Below are positions 50,941 through 59,509 of a stretch of 64,000 nucleotides of DNA, in pieces. Position 1 is the stretch's first letter. Every line of letters begins with the position of its first letter. The position numbers and the translations under genes are program-made. Source of the stretch: JANNVK01 sp031414415. GTDB taxonomy: Bacteria > Acidobacteriota > Blastocatellia > Pyrinomonadales > Pyrinomonadaceae. Below the pieces are notes generated by a model. It did no database searches. It saw nothing but the letters and a program-made list of their open reading frames with translations, and was not told the DNA's origin. The stretch covers positions 1-64,000 of the forward strand of contig JANNVK010000192.1 in assembly GCA_031414415.1 (NCBI GenBank), written 5' to 3'.

Positions 50941-53871
50941 TTAAAAGACAAATTTTGCACCAATTTGCAATTGTCTCGGACCACCAAAACGAGCCGTGCT
51001 TGGTGCGGCAAAAGGTTCGCCGGCGAATGGAAATGCGGTTGGAACAGCTTGTGTTGGCAAACTATTTCCGGCATTTCCAAAAACGCTAATGCTATCAACG
51101 CCGTAATTTTTATTCGTGTTTCGCGTCACATTAAAAACATCAGCCGAAATGTCGAAACGTCTTTTTTCGCCTAGATTAAACGATTTCATCAAACGCAAAT
51201 CGAGGTTATAAAACCTTGGTTGCCGAAAGGCGTTTCTGCCCGAAATTTGCCCGTTGATTACCGCCCTATCATTGTCGTCATTACTATCGTTTTGAATGTC
51301 AGAACCAACGACTGCTGTGTATGGAAAACCAGTTCGCGTTACCATAATTCCGCTCATCGAAAATCCTTTACCCAAATCATAAACTCCTGAAAGATTAAAA
51401 TTATGGCGAACATCTTGTTTTGACGGACCGGCTTCTAACTTCAAATTTTGCGGATTTAGCGTGCGTTCGGCTGAAAAATTTCGTTCATTTGAATCATCAT
51501 CGCGGTTATTTGCAAACGTATAATTTGCTTCAACTTGAAAGCGTTGGGCAAATCTACGTCGCAAACTAACGGCTAACGCATCGTAAGTTGAATGTGCGGT
51601 TGATTCATTGACCGAATAAATTCCGATTGCGGTGTTTGGTCTGGCATTCGGAAATGTCGGATAACTTGCGGTTGCATTCAAAACTGCGGCTGACAAATTT
51701 CGGTCAACACGACGTTGCAAATTCCAAGCAGAAGTTCGCGTGTAGCCAATTGTCAACGCATAATCTTTGCCGATTTTTTGCTCCCAAGTTGCTGAACCTT
51801 GAAAACTTCTTGGGTTAATAAAGTCTTTATCGAAGCCAAAAACTCGATTTGCACGCAAGAAATTTGCGGCTGGCAAATTCGCCAGAGCGTTTGGAAATGT
51901 CAAAAATGCACCTGTTCCGCGGAAATAACAGTTAGTCGGAATCGGCGTTGGCGAAACCGCTGTTCGGCATGCACCACTTCTTTCGTCAATTCTCACATCT
52001 TGCGTAACGAGATTGTTGTTGGTGAAAACTCGCAAAAATAATATCGATGGCGTTCGAGAAGTAAAAAGTCCGCCCGAAAGACGCAAAACGCTATTTCCTT
52101 TGCCAAAAATGTCCCAAGCTAAACCGAGTCGCGGTTGATATTGTTTGTAATCATTAGGAATTTTTGTCGTTTCAGCAAATGCGGCGTTTGGTCTTGGCGG
52201 TTGCGGATTTTGCAAACCTTCCCAACGAAAGCCGGCTGTTGCCGTGATATTTTTGCCAAACTTAAACTTATCTTGAATAAACAGAGCAAATTCGCGTTGC
52301 GTTCCGCGAGCCGTAATTTCTTCGGGAATAATGACAAACGATTGTTCAAACCGCCGCGGAATCCCGTTGTTGTAATCTGCCAAACTTTCAAAACGATAAA
52401 CGCCTTGCAAATCTGACTGCCGCTTTGCCTTAAATTTATTAAAGTTGACATCGAAGCCAAATCTCAACCTGTGCGAACCTACATCGTAAGAAACTGTGTC
52501 AGAAACCTGATAACGCAAAGTGTTGAAAAGTCTCGGACGCGATGATGAACCGCCGATTCGTGCAATGTCGCGTCCAGATTCACGAATCCGAATTTCTGCA
52601 CCGCTCGTATTTTGTTCTTCATTGCGATTGTCAGTAGCGATTTGACCACGAAATTCGTTGATAAATGTTGGTGTAAAAACCGAGGTTAGACCAAGTTTTC
52701 CACCGTTGCTTGAACCTTTGCGAAAAAAATCACGACTTGCTGCACGTTCGGTTAAAACCGTTCCATTTTCTAATGCTTCAAAGTTGCTGCCTTTCAAACG
52801 CGAATGTGTAAATTGATAATTGAGCGAATTATTTTGATTCAAAACAAAATCTGCTCGAACAAAAATTGCGGTCGGATTGTTTGTCGAAATTTGCTCGCCT
52901 TCGAGAGCCGTTAATGAACTCGGAAAAACACTCGGCGAGGCAAAAAAGTCAATAAAATACGGAATTTCGAGTCGGCTTTGTTCAACACCAACAAAGAAAA
53001 ACGCTTGATCTTTAACAATTGGTCCGCCGATGCTGCCGCCGTATTGATTCTGTTTATTTCCGCCATCATTGCCAAAAGCATCACGCGAAGTTAAGCGATC
53101 ATTGCGGTTATAATAAAAAAATTCACCGCGAAAATCGTTAGTTCCAGATTTGGTTACTGCATTAACAAAACCTGCTCCAGTGCGTCCAACTTCGGCACTT
53201 GCACCACTTCTGACAACTTGAAATTCGCGAATTGCAGTTTGCGGAAAAAAGAATGTCGCATCGTTTCCGCCGCGTTGATTGCCTTGCAAAGCATCGTTAA
53301 AATCTGCACCGTCTATCGCCACATTTGAATTTATCGAACGCTGTCCGGCTATTACCAAACCTTTGCGGTCAGATTCTTGGACAACGCCAGGCGTTAATTG
53401 CACAAATTCAGTAAAATTTCGTCCGCGAACAGGTAAATTCTCAATCGAACGTTGCGTTATCGCCGTTCCGGTCGAAGATTCTTCTTTATCAATATTTTCC
53501 GCATCGCCCGATGTAATTTCTACTTCGGCTTTGACACCTTCAGGCGACAAAACAAAGCTCAAATTAGTTGCTTCACCAACCGTCAACGTCACGTTATCAC
53601 GATTATTTTCCGAAAAATTTGCGGCTTTAACCGTAATTTTGTAGATCCCAACCGGCAAAACCAAAACGCTAAAACCTCCGTCCGCACGGCTTGTAACTGT
53701 TCTCGATAAATTAGTTTCGATGTTTTTAACGATGATGTTTGCACCAGCAATTGCACCGCTGTTTTGGTCTGTAATTGTTCCTTCAATCGCCGCACTTCCG
53801 GCTTCCGATTGAGCAAAAGTATTAGTAATAAAAATTGTAAAAATAACGCAAAATAATAGCGGTTTTCTCAT
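50941..53871 (-). CDS. TonB-dependent receptor with carboxypeptidase-regulatory domain
   Basis: 976 residues. A signal peptide (FCVIFTIFITNTFAQ) is followed by a CarboxypepD_reg-like domain (EGTITDQNSGAIAGANIIVK), a plug (PVRGRNFTEFVQLTPGVVQE), and a 22-stranded-barrel-like region ending GPRQLQIGAKFVF. This is the Oar-type receptor family that is greatly expanded in Acidobacteriota. The substrate is not known. It reads on the minus strand and is separated from ParD by a gap of about 300 bp that holds a nadE remnant. Confidence 0.9.
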   Translation of the reverse strand: MRKPLLFCVIFTIFITNTFAQSEAGSAAIEGTITDQNSGAIAGANIIVKNIETNLSRTVTSRADGGFSVLVLPVGIYKITVKAANFSENNRDNVTLTVGEATNLSFVLSPEGVKAEVEITSGDAENIDKEESSTGTAITQRSIENLPVRGRNFTEFVQLTPGVVQESDRKGLVIAGQRSINSNVAIDGADFNDALQGNQRGGNDATFFFPQTAIREFQVVRSGASAEVGRTGAGFVNAVTKSGTNDFRGEFFYYNRNDRLTSRDAFGNDGGNKQNQYGGSIGGPIVKDQAFFFVGVEQSRLEIPYFIDFFASPSVFPSSLTALEGEQISTNNPTAIFVRADFVLNQNNSLNYQFTHSRLKGSNFEALENGTVLTERAASRDFFRKGSSNGGKLGLTSVFTPTFINEFRGQIATDNRNEEQNTSGAEIRIRESGRDIARIGGSSSRPRLFNTLRYQVSDTVSYDVGSHRLRFGFDVNFNKFKAKRQSDLQGVYRFESLADYNNGIPRRFEQSFVIIPEEITARGTQREFALFIQDKFKFGKNITATAGFRWEGLQNPQPPRPNAAFAETTKIPNDYKQYQPRLGLAWDIFGKGNSVLRLSGGLFTSRTPSILFLRVFTNNNLVTQDVRIDERSGACRTAVSPTPIPTNCYFRGTGAFLTFPNALANLPAANFLRANRVFGFDKDFINPRSFQGSATWEQKIGKDYALTIGYTRTSAWNLQRRVDRNLSAAVLNATASYPTFPNARPNTAIGIYSVNESTAHSTYDALAVSLRRRFAQRFQVEANYTFANNRDDDSNERNFSAERTLNPQNLKLEAGPSKQDVRHNFNLSGVYDLGKGFSMSGIMVTRTGFPYTAVVGSDIQNDSNDDNDRAVINGQISGRNAFRQPRFYNLDLRLMKSFNLGEKRRFDISADVFNVTRNTNKNYGVDSISVFGNAGNSLPTQAVPTAFPFAGEPFAAPSTARFGGPRQLQIGAKFVF

Positions 53872-54036
53872 TGAAAAATTCCTTAGTCAGATTAAATTTG
53901 TGTGAATCAATTTGAGATTTTTACACTTCAAGATTAAATCCTTGTAACATTAAAGTTAATTTCTTGTTACAAATAAATTTACAAATAAATTTTTTTCGAC
54001 AAATTAAAACGTGCGTCTTTGAATTAAAATTTAAAA

Positions 54037-54106
54037 ATGAAAAATTACAATTGCACAAACAAACACAATCAACTGCGACATCGCAGGCTATATTGCGAAA
54101 TTCTGA
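54037..54106 (+). pseudogene. nadE 5'-end remnant
   Basis: ATG-AAA then, after a one-base shift, KITIAQTNTINCDIAGYIAKF with a stop, aligned to KITIAQINTTNGDIEGNVAKI at the true nadE start (54772). Nucleotides match at roughly three in four positions by eye. It is in the same orientation as nadE, 735 bp upstream, and the ParD gene and REP-like element lie between the two. The stretch 53872-54178 holds nothing else recognisable. Confidence 0.75.
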
Positions 54107-54178
54107 ATTACAATCTAACAACTATTGACAACTATTGCTAATACTTGTGAAAATAGATTTAAGGAGTTTTTATAAATT

Positions 54179-54445
54179 ATGGCAATTGCAACATTGAATA
54201 TATCGTTACCGGACACGATGAAAACAGAGGTCGAAAATGTAGTTGCGACCGAAGGTTATGGAAACACAAGTGAATTTTTTCGCGATTTAGTGCGTGATTA
54301 TTTGAAAGAGCGTCGCGAAAGAAAGCTCGAAGATTTACTTTTACAAGGTATAAATAGTGGCGAATCTACGCCGTTGACTAAAACAGATTTTGAAAACATA
54401 AGAGAACGCGGATTGAAACGCCTTCATGAACGAACTAAAAAATGA
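54179..54445 (+). CDS. parD: ParD-like antitoxin, orphaned
   Basis: 88 residues. ATLNISLPDTMKTEVENVVA then YGNTSEFFRDLVRDYLKERR is the ribbon-helix-helix domain of ParD. The C-terminal part (KTDFENIRERGLKRLHER) binds ParE. The toxin frame starts at once (ATG at 54442, MKVLNKEFQF) but stops after ten codons where the REP-like element begins, so the toxin is missing. Confidence 0.85.
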   Translation: MAIATLNISLPDTMKTEVENVVATEGYGNTSEFFRDLVRDYLKERRERKLEDLLLQGINSGESTPLTKTDFENIRERGLKRLHERTKK

Positions 54446-54474
54446 AAGTTCTAAATAAAGAATTCCAATTTTAG
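54442..54474 (+). pseudogene. parE: ParE toxin stub
   Basis: ATG overlapping the parD end encodes MKVLNKEFQF, then TAG at the boundary of the REP-like element. ParE proteins commonly begin MKV, so this is probably the truncated first ten codons of the toxin. Confidence 0.55.
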
Positions 54475-54683
54475 CTCGTGTAACGTGCGATAGCGTAAAG
54501 CCTAGCTCGTGAGAGCTAGGTCAGAATTGAACAAACGAGATAGCTCGTGAAACGAGCGACAGAAACACAAAATGTTGTTTTCTGCCGCTATCTACGACAG
54601 CTCTAAACACAGCGTTACCAACAACCTAGCGTTACGCGATGCTCCACACTAGGCTTTACGCTGTCACCGATTACATCGGTTAA
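54472..54683. repeat. REP-like element, copy 3 (inverted ends)
   Basis: The left end GATAGCGTAAAGCCTAGCTC and the right end CTAGGCTTTACGCTGTCACC are inverted copies. CTAGCTCGTGAGAGCTAG forms an inner hairpin. It has the same plan and end motif (GCxACAGCxTAAAGCCTAG) as copies at 10816 and 17581. It occupies the position of the missing ParE toxin. Confidence 0.8.
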
Positions 54684-54771
54684 ATCTCTTATGATTTTAT
54701 TTTTTAAAGAACATATGTCTAGTAGCAACTTATAAATACGTTCCAATTTATCAATTTCCAATTTACCAATA

Positions 54772-56460
54772 ATGAAAATAACAATCGCACAAATTAACAC
54801 AACCAACGGCGACATCGAAGGCAATGTTGCAAAAATCTTGAACGCCATCGGAAAAGCGAAGGCTGATAACAGCGACATCGTGGTTTTTCCAGAGGTTGTG
54901 ACGCACGGCTACACATCGCAAGATTGGTTTCAAGACCGCGATATTATCGAAACGGCGTTGCAACCGCTTGAGACAATAATTCCCGCAACTATTGGCATCA
55001 CTGCAATTATCGGCACAGTTCGCCCGAATAATGATAAAAATGGCAGACGTTTGTATAATTCGGCGGCGGTAATTTCAGACGGAAAACTGCTCGGATTTGT
55101 CGATAAAACTTTGCTGCCCGAATACGATGTTTTCGACGATCCGCGATATTTTGAGCCGAACGAAAAGCCGAACGAACTATTTACAATCTCTGCAAACTCC
55201 GCCAACTCTGCTAACTCTGCAACTATTGGAGTAGTGATTTGCGAAGATTTTTGGAACGACAAAACCTTTTGGAAAGAAAGGCTTTACGACGTTGATCCGG
55301 CGGAAGAAGCGATTCGGCAAAATCCAGACGTTCTCATCGCCATCAACGCTTCGCCGTTCAATAAAGGCAAGATAAAACTCCGTTGCGATATGGTTTCGCA
55401 TCGTGCAAAACTCGCCAAAACGCCGATTGTTTTTGTCAATTTGATTGGCGGAAATGACGGAATTATCTTCGATGGTGCAAGTTTAATCGCCGATGAAGAA
55501 GGCGATATTATTCTGCAAGCACCTGCGTTTGAAGAATTTGTCGAATCGGTTGAATTGGACGTTCGCAAACCCGACGCACGCGGAATCACGGGCGATGAAG
55601 TTGAATCAATTCGGCAAGCGTTGGTGTTGGGAATCCGTGACTATGCAGGTAAGAATCGGTTCACAAAAGCGGTTGTTGCTTTGAGCGGCGGCGTTGATTC
55701 GACGTTGGTTGTGGCACTTGCCAGCGAGGCTTTGGGTGCGGAAAATGTGCTGTGCGTAATGATGCCGTCGCCGTTTTCGTCGGAAGGAAGCATCAAAGAT
55801 TCGGAAGAATTGGTGCGAAATTTAGGGTGCGAATCGCGTATCGAACCGATTTCGACGGCGTTTGAGACTTTGCTTGCACAACTGAAATTTACCAAACCGA
55901 CCAAAGGCGGCGAAAATCTCGCGGCGGAAAATATGCAATCTCGTTTGCGTGGTTTAATTCTGATGGCGATTTCAAATGCCGAAGGTCGGCTCGTTTTGGC
56001 GACAGGCAATAAATCGGAATTGGCGGTCGGATATTGCACACTTTACGGCGACACAAACGGCGGTTTAGCGGTTCTCGGCGATCTTTTGAAAACGGAAGTT
56101 TGGGAAGTTTGCCGGCAAATCAACAAATCGGCGGGACGCGAAATAATACCCGAAAAAATCATCAACAAAGCTCCGTCCGCCGAACTCGCACCGAATCAAT
56201 TTGACCAAGATTCACTTCCGCCATACGAATTAATGGACAAGGTTTTAGAGCTATATTTCGAGCAAAAACTCTCGCCCGAAGAAATTATCGCCGCCGGAAA
56301 CACGCCGAAATTAACCTACGCCGTTTTGAATAAAGTTGAATCGCCCGCCAACGAATTCAAACGCCAACAACTTCCGCCGACAATTATTATTTCTAAGAAT
56401 GCGATTGGCGTTGGACGCAGACGACCGATAACGCATAAGTATCGGAGGAATCAAAAGTGA
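54772..56460 (+). CDS. nadE: Glutamine-dependent NAD+ synthase
   Basis: 562 residues. The N-terminal nitrilase-fold amidase (about 1-260) has EVVTHGYTSQDWF with the catalytic Glu and IGVVICEDFWND with the Cys. The C-terminal synthetase has the P-loop VVALSGGVDSTLVVALASEA and ATGNKSELAVGYCTLYGDTN. It amidates deamido-NAD+ with ammonia from glutamine. An imperfect ANS tripeptide repeat (9-bp unit, four times) sits near residue 141. The start at 54772 is fixed by KITIAQINTTNGDIEGN, the usual family opening. The next gene overlaps it by 4 bp. Confidence 0.95.
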   Translation: MKITIAQINTTNGDIEGNVAKILNAIGKAKADNSDIVVFPEVVTHGYTSQDWFQDRDIIETALQPLETIIPATIGITAIIGTVRPNNDKNGRRLYNSAAVISDGKLLGFVDKTLLPEYDVFDDPRYFEPNEKPNELFTISANSANSANSATIGVVICEDFWNDKTFWKERLYDVDPAEEAIRQNPDVLIAINASPFNKGKIKLRCDMVSHRAKLAKTPIVFVNLIGGNDGIIFDGASLIADEEGDIILQAPAFEEFVESVELDVRKPDARGITGDEVESIRQALVLGIRDYAGKNRFTKAVVALSGGVDSTLVVALASEALGAENVLCVMMPSPFSSEGSIKDSEELVRNLGCESRIEPISTAFETLLAQLKFTKPTKGGENLAAENMQSRLRGLILMAISNAEGRLVLATGNKSELAVGYCTLYGDTNGGLAVLGDLLKTEVWEVCRQINKSAGREIIPEKIINKAPSAELAPNQFDQDSLPPYELMDKVLELYFEQKLSPEEIIAAGNTPKLTYAVLNKVESPANEFKRQQLPPTIIISKNAIGVGRRRPITHKYRRNQK

Positions 56461-56681
56461 ATTATTTTGACGACCAAATTGAAAATCTTTTTAACTTGAG
56501 ATTTAATCAGAATTTTCCGCAAGGTTATCTTCGTTCGCTTTCGCCGCTAGAAAAGATAGAAAAATTAGTCCAACTTCAAGAACAATATTACCAAATGCTC
56601 GAAATCCGCGAACAAAACGGCGGTCGTCCGATTCCTGAAAAATGGCAGAAATGGCATAAAGCAAGATTTGAAACTGTGTAA
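56457..56681 (+). CDS. Small protein of unknown function after nadE
   Basis: 74 residues starting with GTG overlapping the nadE stop (GTGA). YFDDQIENLFNLRFNQNFPQ then SLSPLEKIEKLVQLQEQYYQ suggests amphipathic helices, and it ends PEKWQKWHKARFETV. I do not recognise a family; the translational coupling suggests a link to nadE expression. Confidence 0.55.
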   Translation: MNYFDDQIENLFNLRFNQNFPQGYLRSLSPLEKIEKLVQLQEQYYQMLEIREQNGGRPIPEKWQKWHKARFETV

Positions 56682-56717
56682 ACAAAAATATGGTAGATTT
56701 ATTTCGAGGTTTAATTT

Positions 56718-56930
56718 ATGAATACAACATTTGTTGATGTGGTTGAAGACGTAAAGCAACTTTCAATTGAAGAAAAGCAAGAGCTTAAAGACTTGATTGA
56801 CAGTTATTTAGTCGAAGAACGCCGCGAAGAAATTTATCAAAATTACGAGCAAAGCAAGGCAAAATTTGCTGACGGAAAACTGCAATTTTCTAGCAATTTA
56901 GACAACCTTGAGGCAATGCTCAATGATTGA
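56718..56930 (+). CDS. RelB-like antitoxin
   Basis: 70 residues. VDVVEDVKQLSIEEKQELKD, then LIDSYLVEERREEIYQNYEQ is the alpha-helical pattern of a RelB/addiction-module antitoxin. It overlaps the toxin start by 8 bp and is intact. The toxin is broken. Confidence 0.75.
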   Translation: MNTTFVDVVEDVKQLSIEEKQELKDLIDSYLVEERREEIYQNYEQSKAKFADGKLQFSSNLDNLEAMLND

Positions 56931-57192
56931 AATTGCCTTTGAAAATTCGTTTAAGCGAAGTTATCGCCGAAAAATTGCGGGCAATCAAGACCGCGAACGG
57001 CGATTCAAACAAAAAATTAAACTTTTTCAAAATAACCCTTTTGAAACCTCGCTCAGAACTCATAAACTTTCCGGCAGATTAAACGAATTATAGAGTCTCA
57101 GCGTTGAATACGATTTACGAATTGTCTTTTATTTCGCCGACAAAAATAAAGTCGTATTTATTGATATTGGAACGCACGATGAAATCTATTAG
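56923..57192 (+). pseudogene. RelE/YafQ-type toxin gene with in-frame TAG
   Basis: From ATG 56923 the frame reads IEIAFENSFKRSYRRKIAGN, then FQNNPFETSLRTHKLSGRLN, then a TAG at 57091-57093, then SLSVEYDLRIVFYFADKNKV and VVFIDIGTHDEIY to 57192. The parts together make a full-length toxin of about 89 residues. Relatives have tryptophan at that position (NELWS), so TGG to TAG explains it. Confidence 0.87.
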
Positions 57193-57356
57193 CGTTGAGC
57201 GGCGTGTGTGCAAGTTTGGCAGGAACAGAATCGGGTAGAATTTCAAGATGCATAATATTGATAATCGAGGTTCGGCGTTTCAGTATCGAAATTCCTTGGT
57301 AGATTCAACAAAATCTACTATCATAACTCAATAAACTCAATTCCTACGGAGCAACA

Positions 57357-59444
57357 ATGAAAAGAAGTCTTATAACCATCGCAATCAGTTTTCTCGTCTC
57401 TTTCAATGGATTTTCGCAAACGCCGCAACCTTCGCCGCCAATTTCAGACGATGCGGAAGTTATACGTGTTGATTCCAACCTCGTGCAAATGGATTTTCAG
57501 GTTGTGGATAAAAAAGACAATCCTGTGAAGAATTTAACCGCAAGCGAAATTGAGATTTATCAAGACGGAAAACTACAAACAATCACTAATTTTTCTTACA
57601 TTGGCTTCGGGCAAAAGACATCAAATAGTGCCATAAAAACAGAAAAAGGGAGCAAAAATGCACCGCCTATTCCGCCAAGTTCCGTTCGTTCAAATGGGCA
57701 AGGTCGCTTGATTACGTTTGTTATTGACGACGGAAATTGTAAATCTTCACTCAGCGGAATAAATTCGATGAGAGAAACTTTATTGAAGTTTGTTAATGAA
57801 CAAATGTTACCAAATGATAGAGTTGCAATTTATCAAACGAAAGGTGGAAGTAGCTTAATTCGGCAGTATTCTTCAAATAAAGAGAATCTATTGCAGTTAA
57901 TAAAAAAGATTCGTCTTTCTTTTCAAGGTCCAAATTGCGGCAACGGATTTTTTGATTCAATTGATTACGATGATAAATTTGATAAAAATACACCTTCATT
58001 AGAAATCTCTGATAGTCAGAAAAGAGACGCAAGAACAATTGGTTCTATTGGTGTTTTAAACTATGTAATTGACCGTTTAAAACCCATTACCGGACGCAAA
58101 TCAGTATTTTTCCTCTCCGAAGGCTTAGCAATTCCGAGCGAGAGCCAGTCTAAAGATTTACTCAAAACAATTAGTGATAAAGCCCTGCGGTCATCGGTTG
58201 TTTTTTACACAATCGACGTTCGCGGTTTAGTAAGCCCAGACACAATCCAAGCCGCCGATTCAATAAATGGAATCGGAAATGAAAATAACGAAAACTTAAC
58301 CGAAAAGGTTTTTGTTGAGCCACGGAGAAAAGAATTGCGTGAGTCCAGAGAAGGTTTAGCAGATTTAGCTTATGCAACCGGTGGCGATTTTATCAAAGAT
58401 CAAAATTTCTTTAACGATAAAATAGAGACAATAATCGAAAATGAAAGCGGATATTACTTAGCGGCTTATGATCCGGACGATAATAAATTTGATGGAAAAG
58501 AATTTCACAAAATTGAGATAAAACTCAAAAATCCTGATTTAAAAGTCCGATCGCGAGCAGGTTTTTATGGCACAAACGAAAAGCCACGCAAAGTTCAGCC
58601 AAAATCAGCCGATAGTCCGCTTTATCAAGCTATTTCGTCGCCTTTTGATGAAGCTGGAATTGAAATGCGTTTGACAACCATTTCGGAAACCGAACCAAAA
58701 AAAGGTGAATTTGTTCGAACTTTGCTTTTTCTGAATGGAAAAGATTTAACCTTCGTTGACGCTCCAAATGGAAATAAAAAGCTCACTTTTGATATTGCCG
58801 CTGTGACGCTTGATGAAAAAAGCAAAGTTGTTGATGAGTTTAACCGAACTCACTCGCTACAAATTCCGGCTGAATCTGTGAAAAGCATCTCGGAAAATGG
58901 TCTGGTTTACACTGCCGATGTGCCTATCAAGAAAAAAGGGACTTATAATTTTCGGATTGTAGTTCGTGATAACGCCAGCAAACGCATTTCTTCAACGGGC
59001 GAAGTTTTAGAAATTCGAGATTCGAATAGTGATAATTTCTCAATGTCTGGTTTGATTACCGGCGAAATTAGTAACGATGGAAGTCCAATTTTCCCGACCT
59101 CAAAAACTCCCGAAAATGCAATTTCAATGCCGTTAAATTCGACGAATTCTGCCATCAGAAAATATCGCGGCGGAGATCGTCTTCATTTCATATACACACT
59201 TTACAATTCCAAAAGCGATAATCTAACAACGCAAATTCGACTCTTCAGCGAAGGAAAATTAGTTGTCGAAGGAAGCGAAAAACCATTGCAGGTAAACGAT
59301 TCTAAGCAATTTCAAGGTAGTGGGTTTTTGCAAATTACGCCAACTGTTTTGATTGGAGATTACGTTTTGCAAATTGTAGTCAGAGACAAGAAAAATAACA
59401 AAACTGTTTCGCAATGGATTGATTTTGAGGTTGTGGAAAAATAA
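57357..59444 (+). CDS. VWFA-related protein of the Acidobacteriota type
   Basis: 695 residues with a signal peptide (SFLVSFNGFSQ). RVDSNLVQMDFQVVDKKDNP and LTASEIEIYQDGKLQTITNF start a conserved N-terminal beta domain; RLITFVIDDGNCKSSLSGIN then DRVAIYQTKGGSSLIRQY form a VWFA fold with an altered MIDAS. The Acidobacteriota-specific group (TIGR03436) matches in these places. The C-terminal region (about 400-690) is beta-rich. Function is unknown; the family is widely expanded in the phylum. The start has CCTACGGAGC ahead. Confidence 0.88.
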   Translation: MKRSLITIAISFLVSFNGFSQTPQPSPPISDDAEVIRVDSNLVQMDFQVVDKKDNPVKNLTASEIEIYQDGKLQTITNFSYIGFGQKTSNSAIKTEKGSKNAPPIPPSSVRSNGQGRLITFVIDDGNCKSSLSGINSMRETLLKFVNEQMLPNDRVAIYQTKGGSSLIRQYSSNKENLLQLIKKIRLSFQGPNCGNGFFDSIDYDDKFDKNTPSLEISDSQKRDARTIGSIGVLNYVIDRLKPITGRKSVFFLSEGLAIPSESQSKDLLKTISDKALRSSVVFYTIDVRGLVSPDTIQAADSINGIGNENNENLTEKVFVEPRRKELRESREGLADLAYATGGDFIKDQNFFNDKIETIIENESGYYLAAYDPDDNKFDGKEFHKIEIKLKNPDLKVRSRAGFYGTNEKPRKVQPKSADSPLYQAISSPFDEAGIEMRLTTISETEPKKGEFVRTLLFLNGKDLTFVDAPNGNKKLTFDIAAVTLDEKSKVVDEFNRTHSLQIPAESVKSISENGLVYTADVPIKKKGTYNFRIVVRDNASKRISSTGEVLEIRDSNSDNFSMSGLITGEISNDGSPIFPTSKTPENAISMPLNSTNSAIRKYRGGDRLHFIYTLYNSKSDNLTTQIRLFSEGKLVVEGSEKPLQVNDSKQFQGSGFLQITPTVLIGDYVLQIVVRDKKNNKTVSQWIDFEVVEK

Positions 59445-59509
59445 TTGTTGACTTTAATAATAAGCAAGTCTTATTGTTATATAACAAATTTCTTATGGGA
59501 GAAAAACTT

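Noticed and set aside
12965..57093. Reassigned stop codons (TAA or TAG read as Gln)
   Set aside because: All long housekeeping genes end at TAA, TAG or TGA without internal stops. The in-frame stops are confined to toxin-like, HNH and unknown genes, so gene decay is the simpler explanation.
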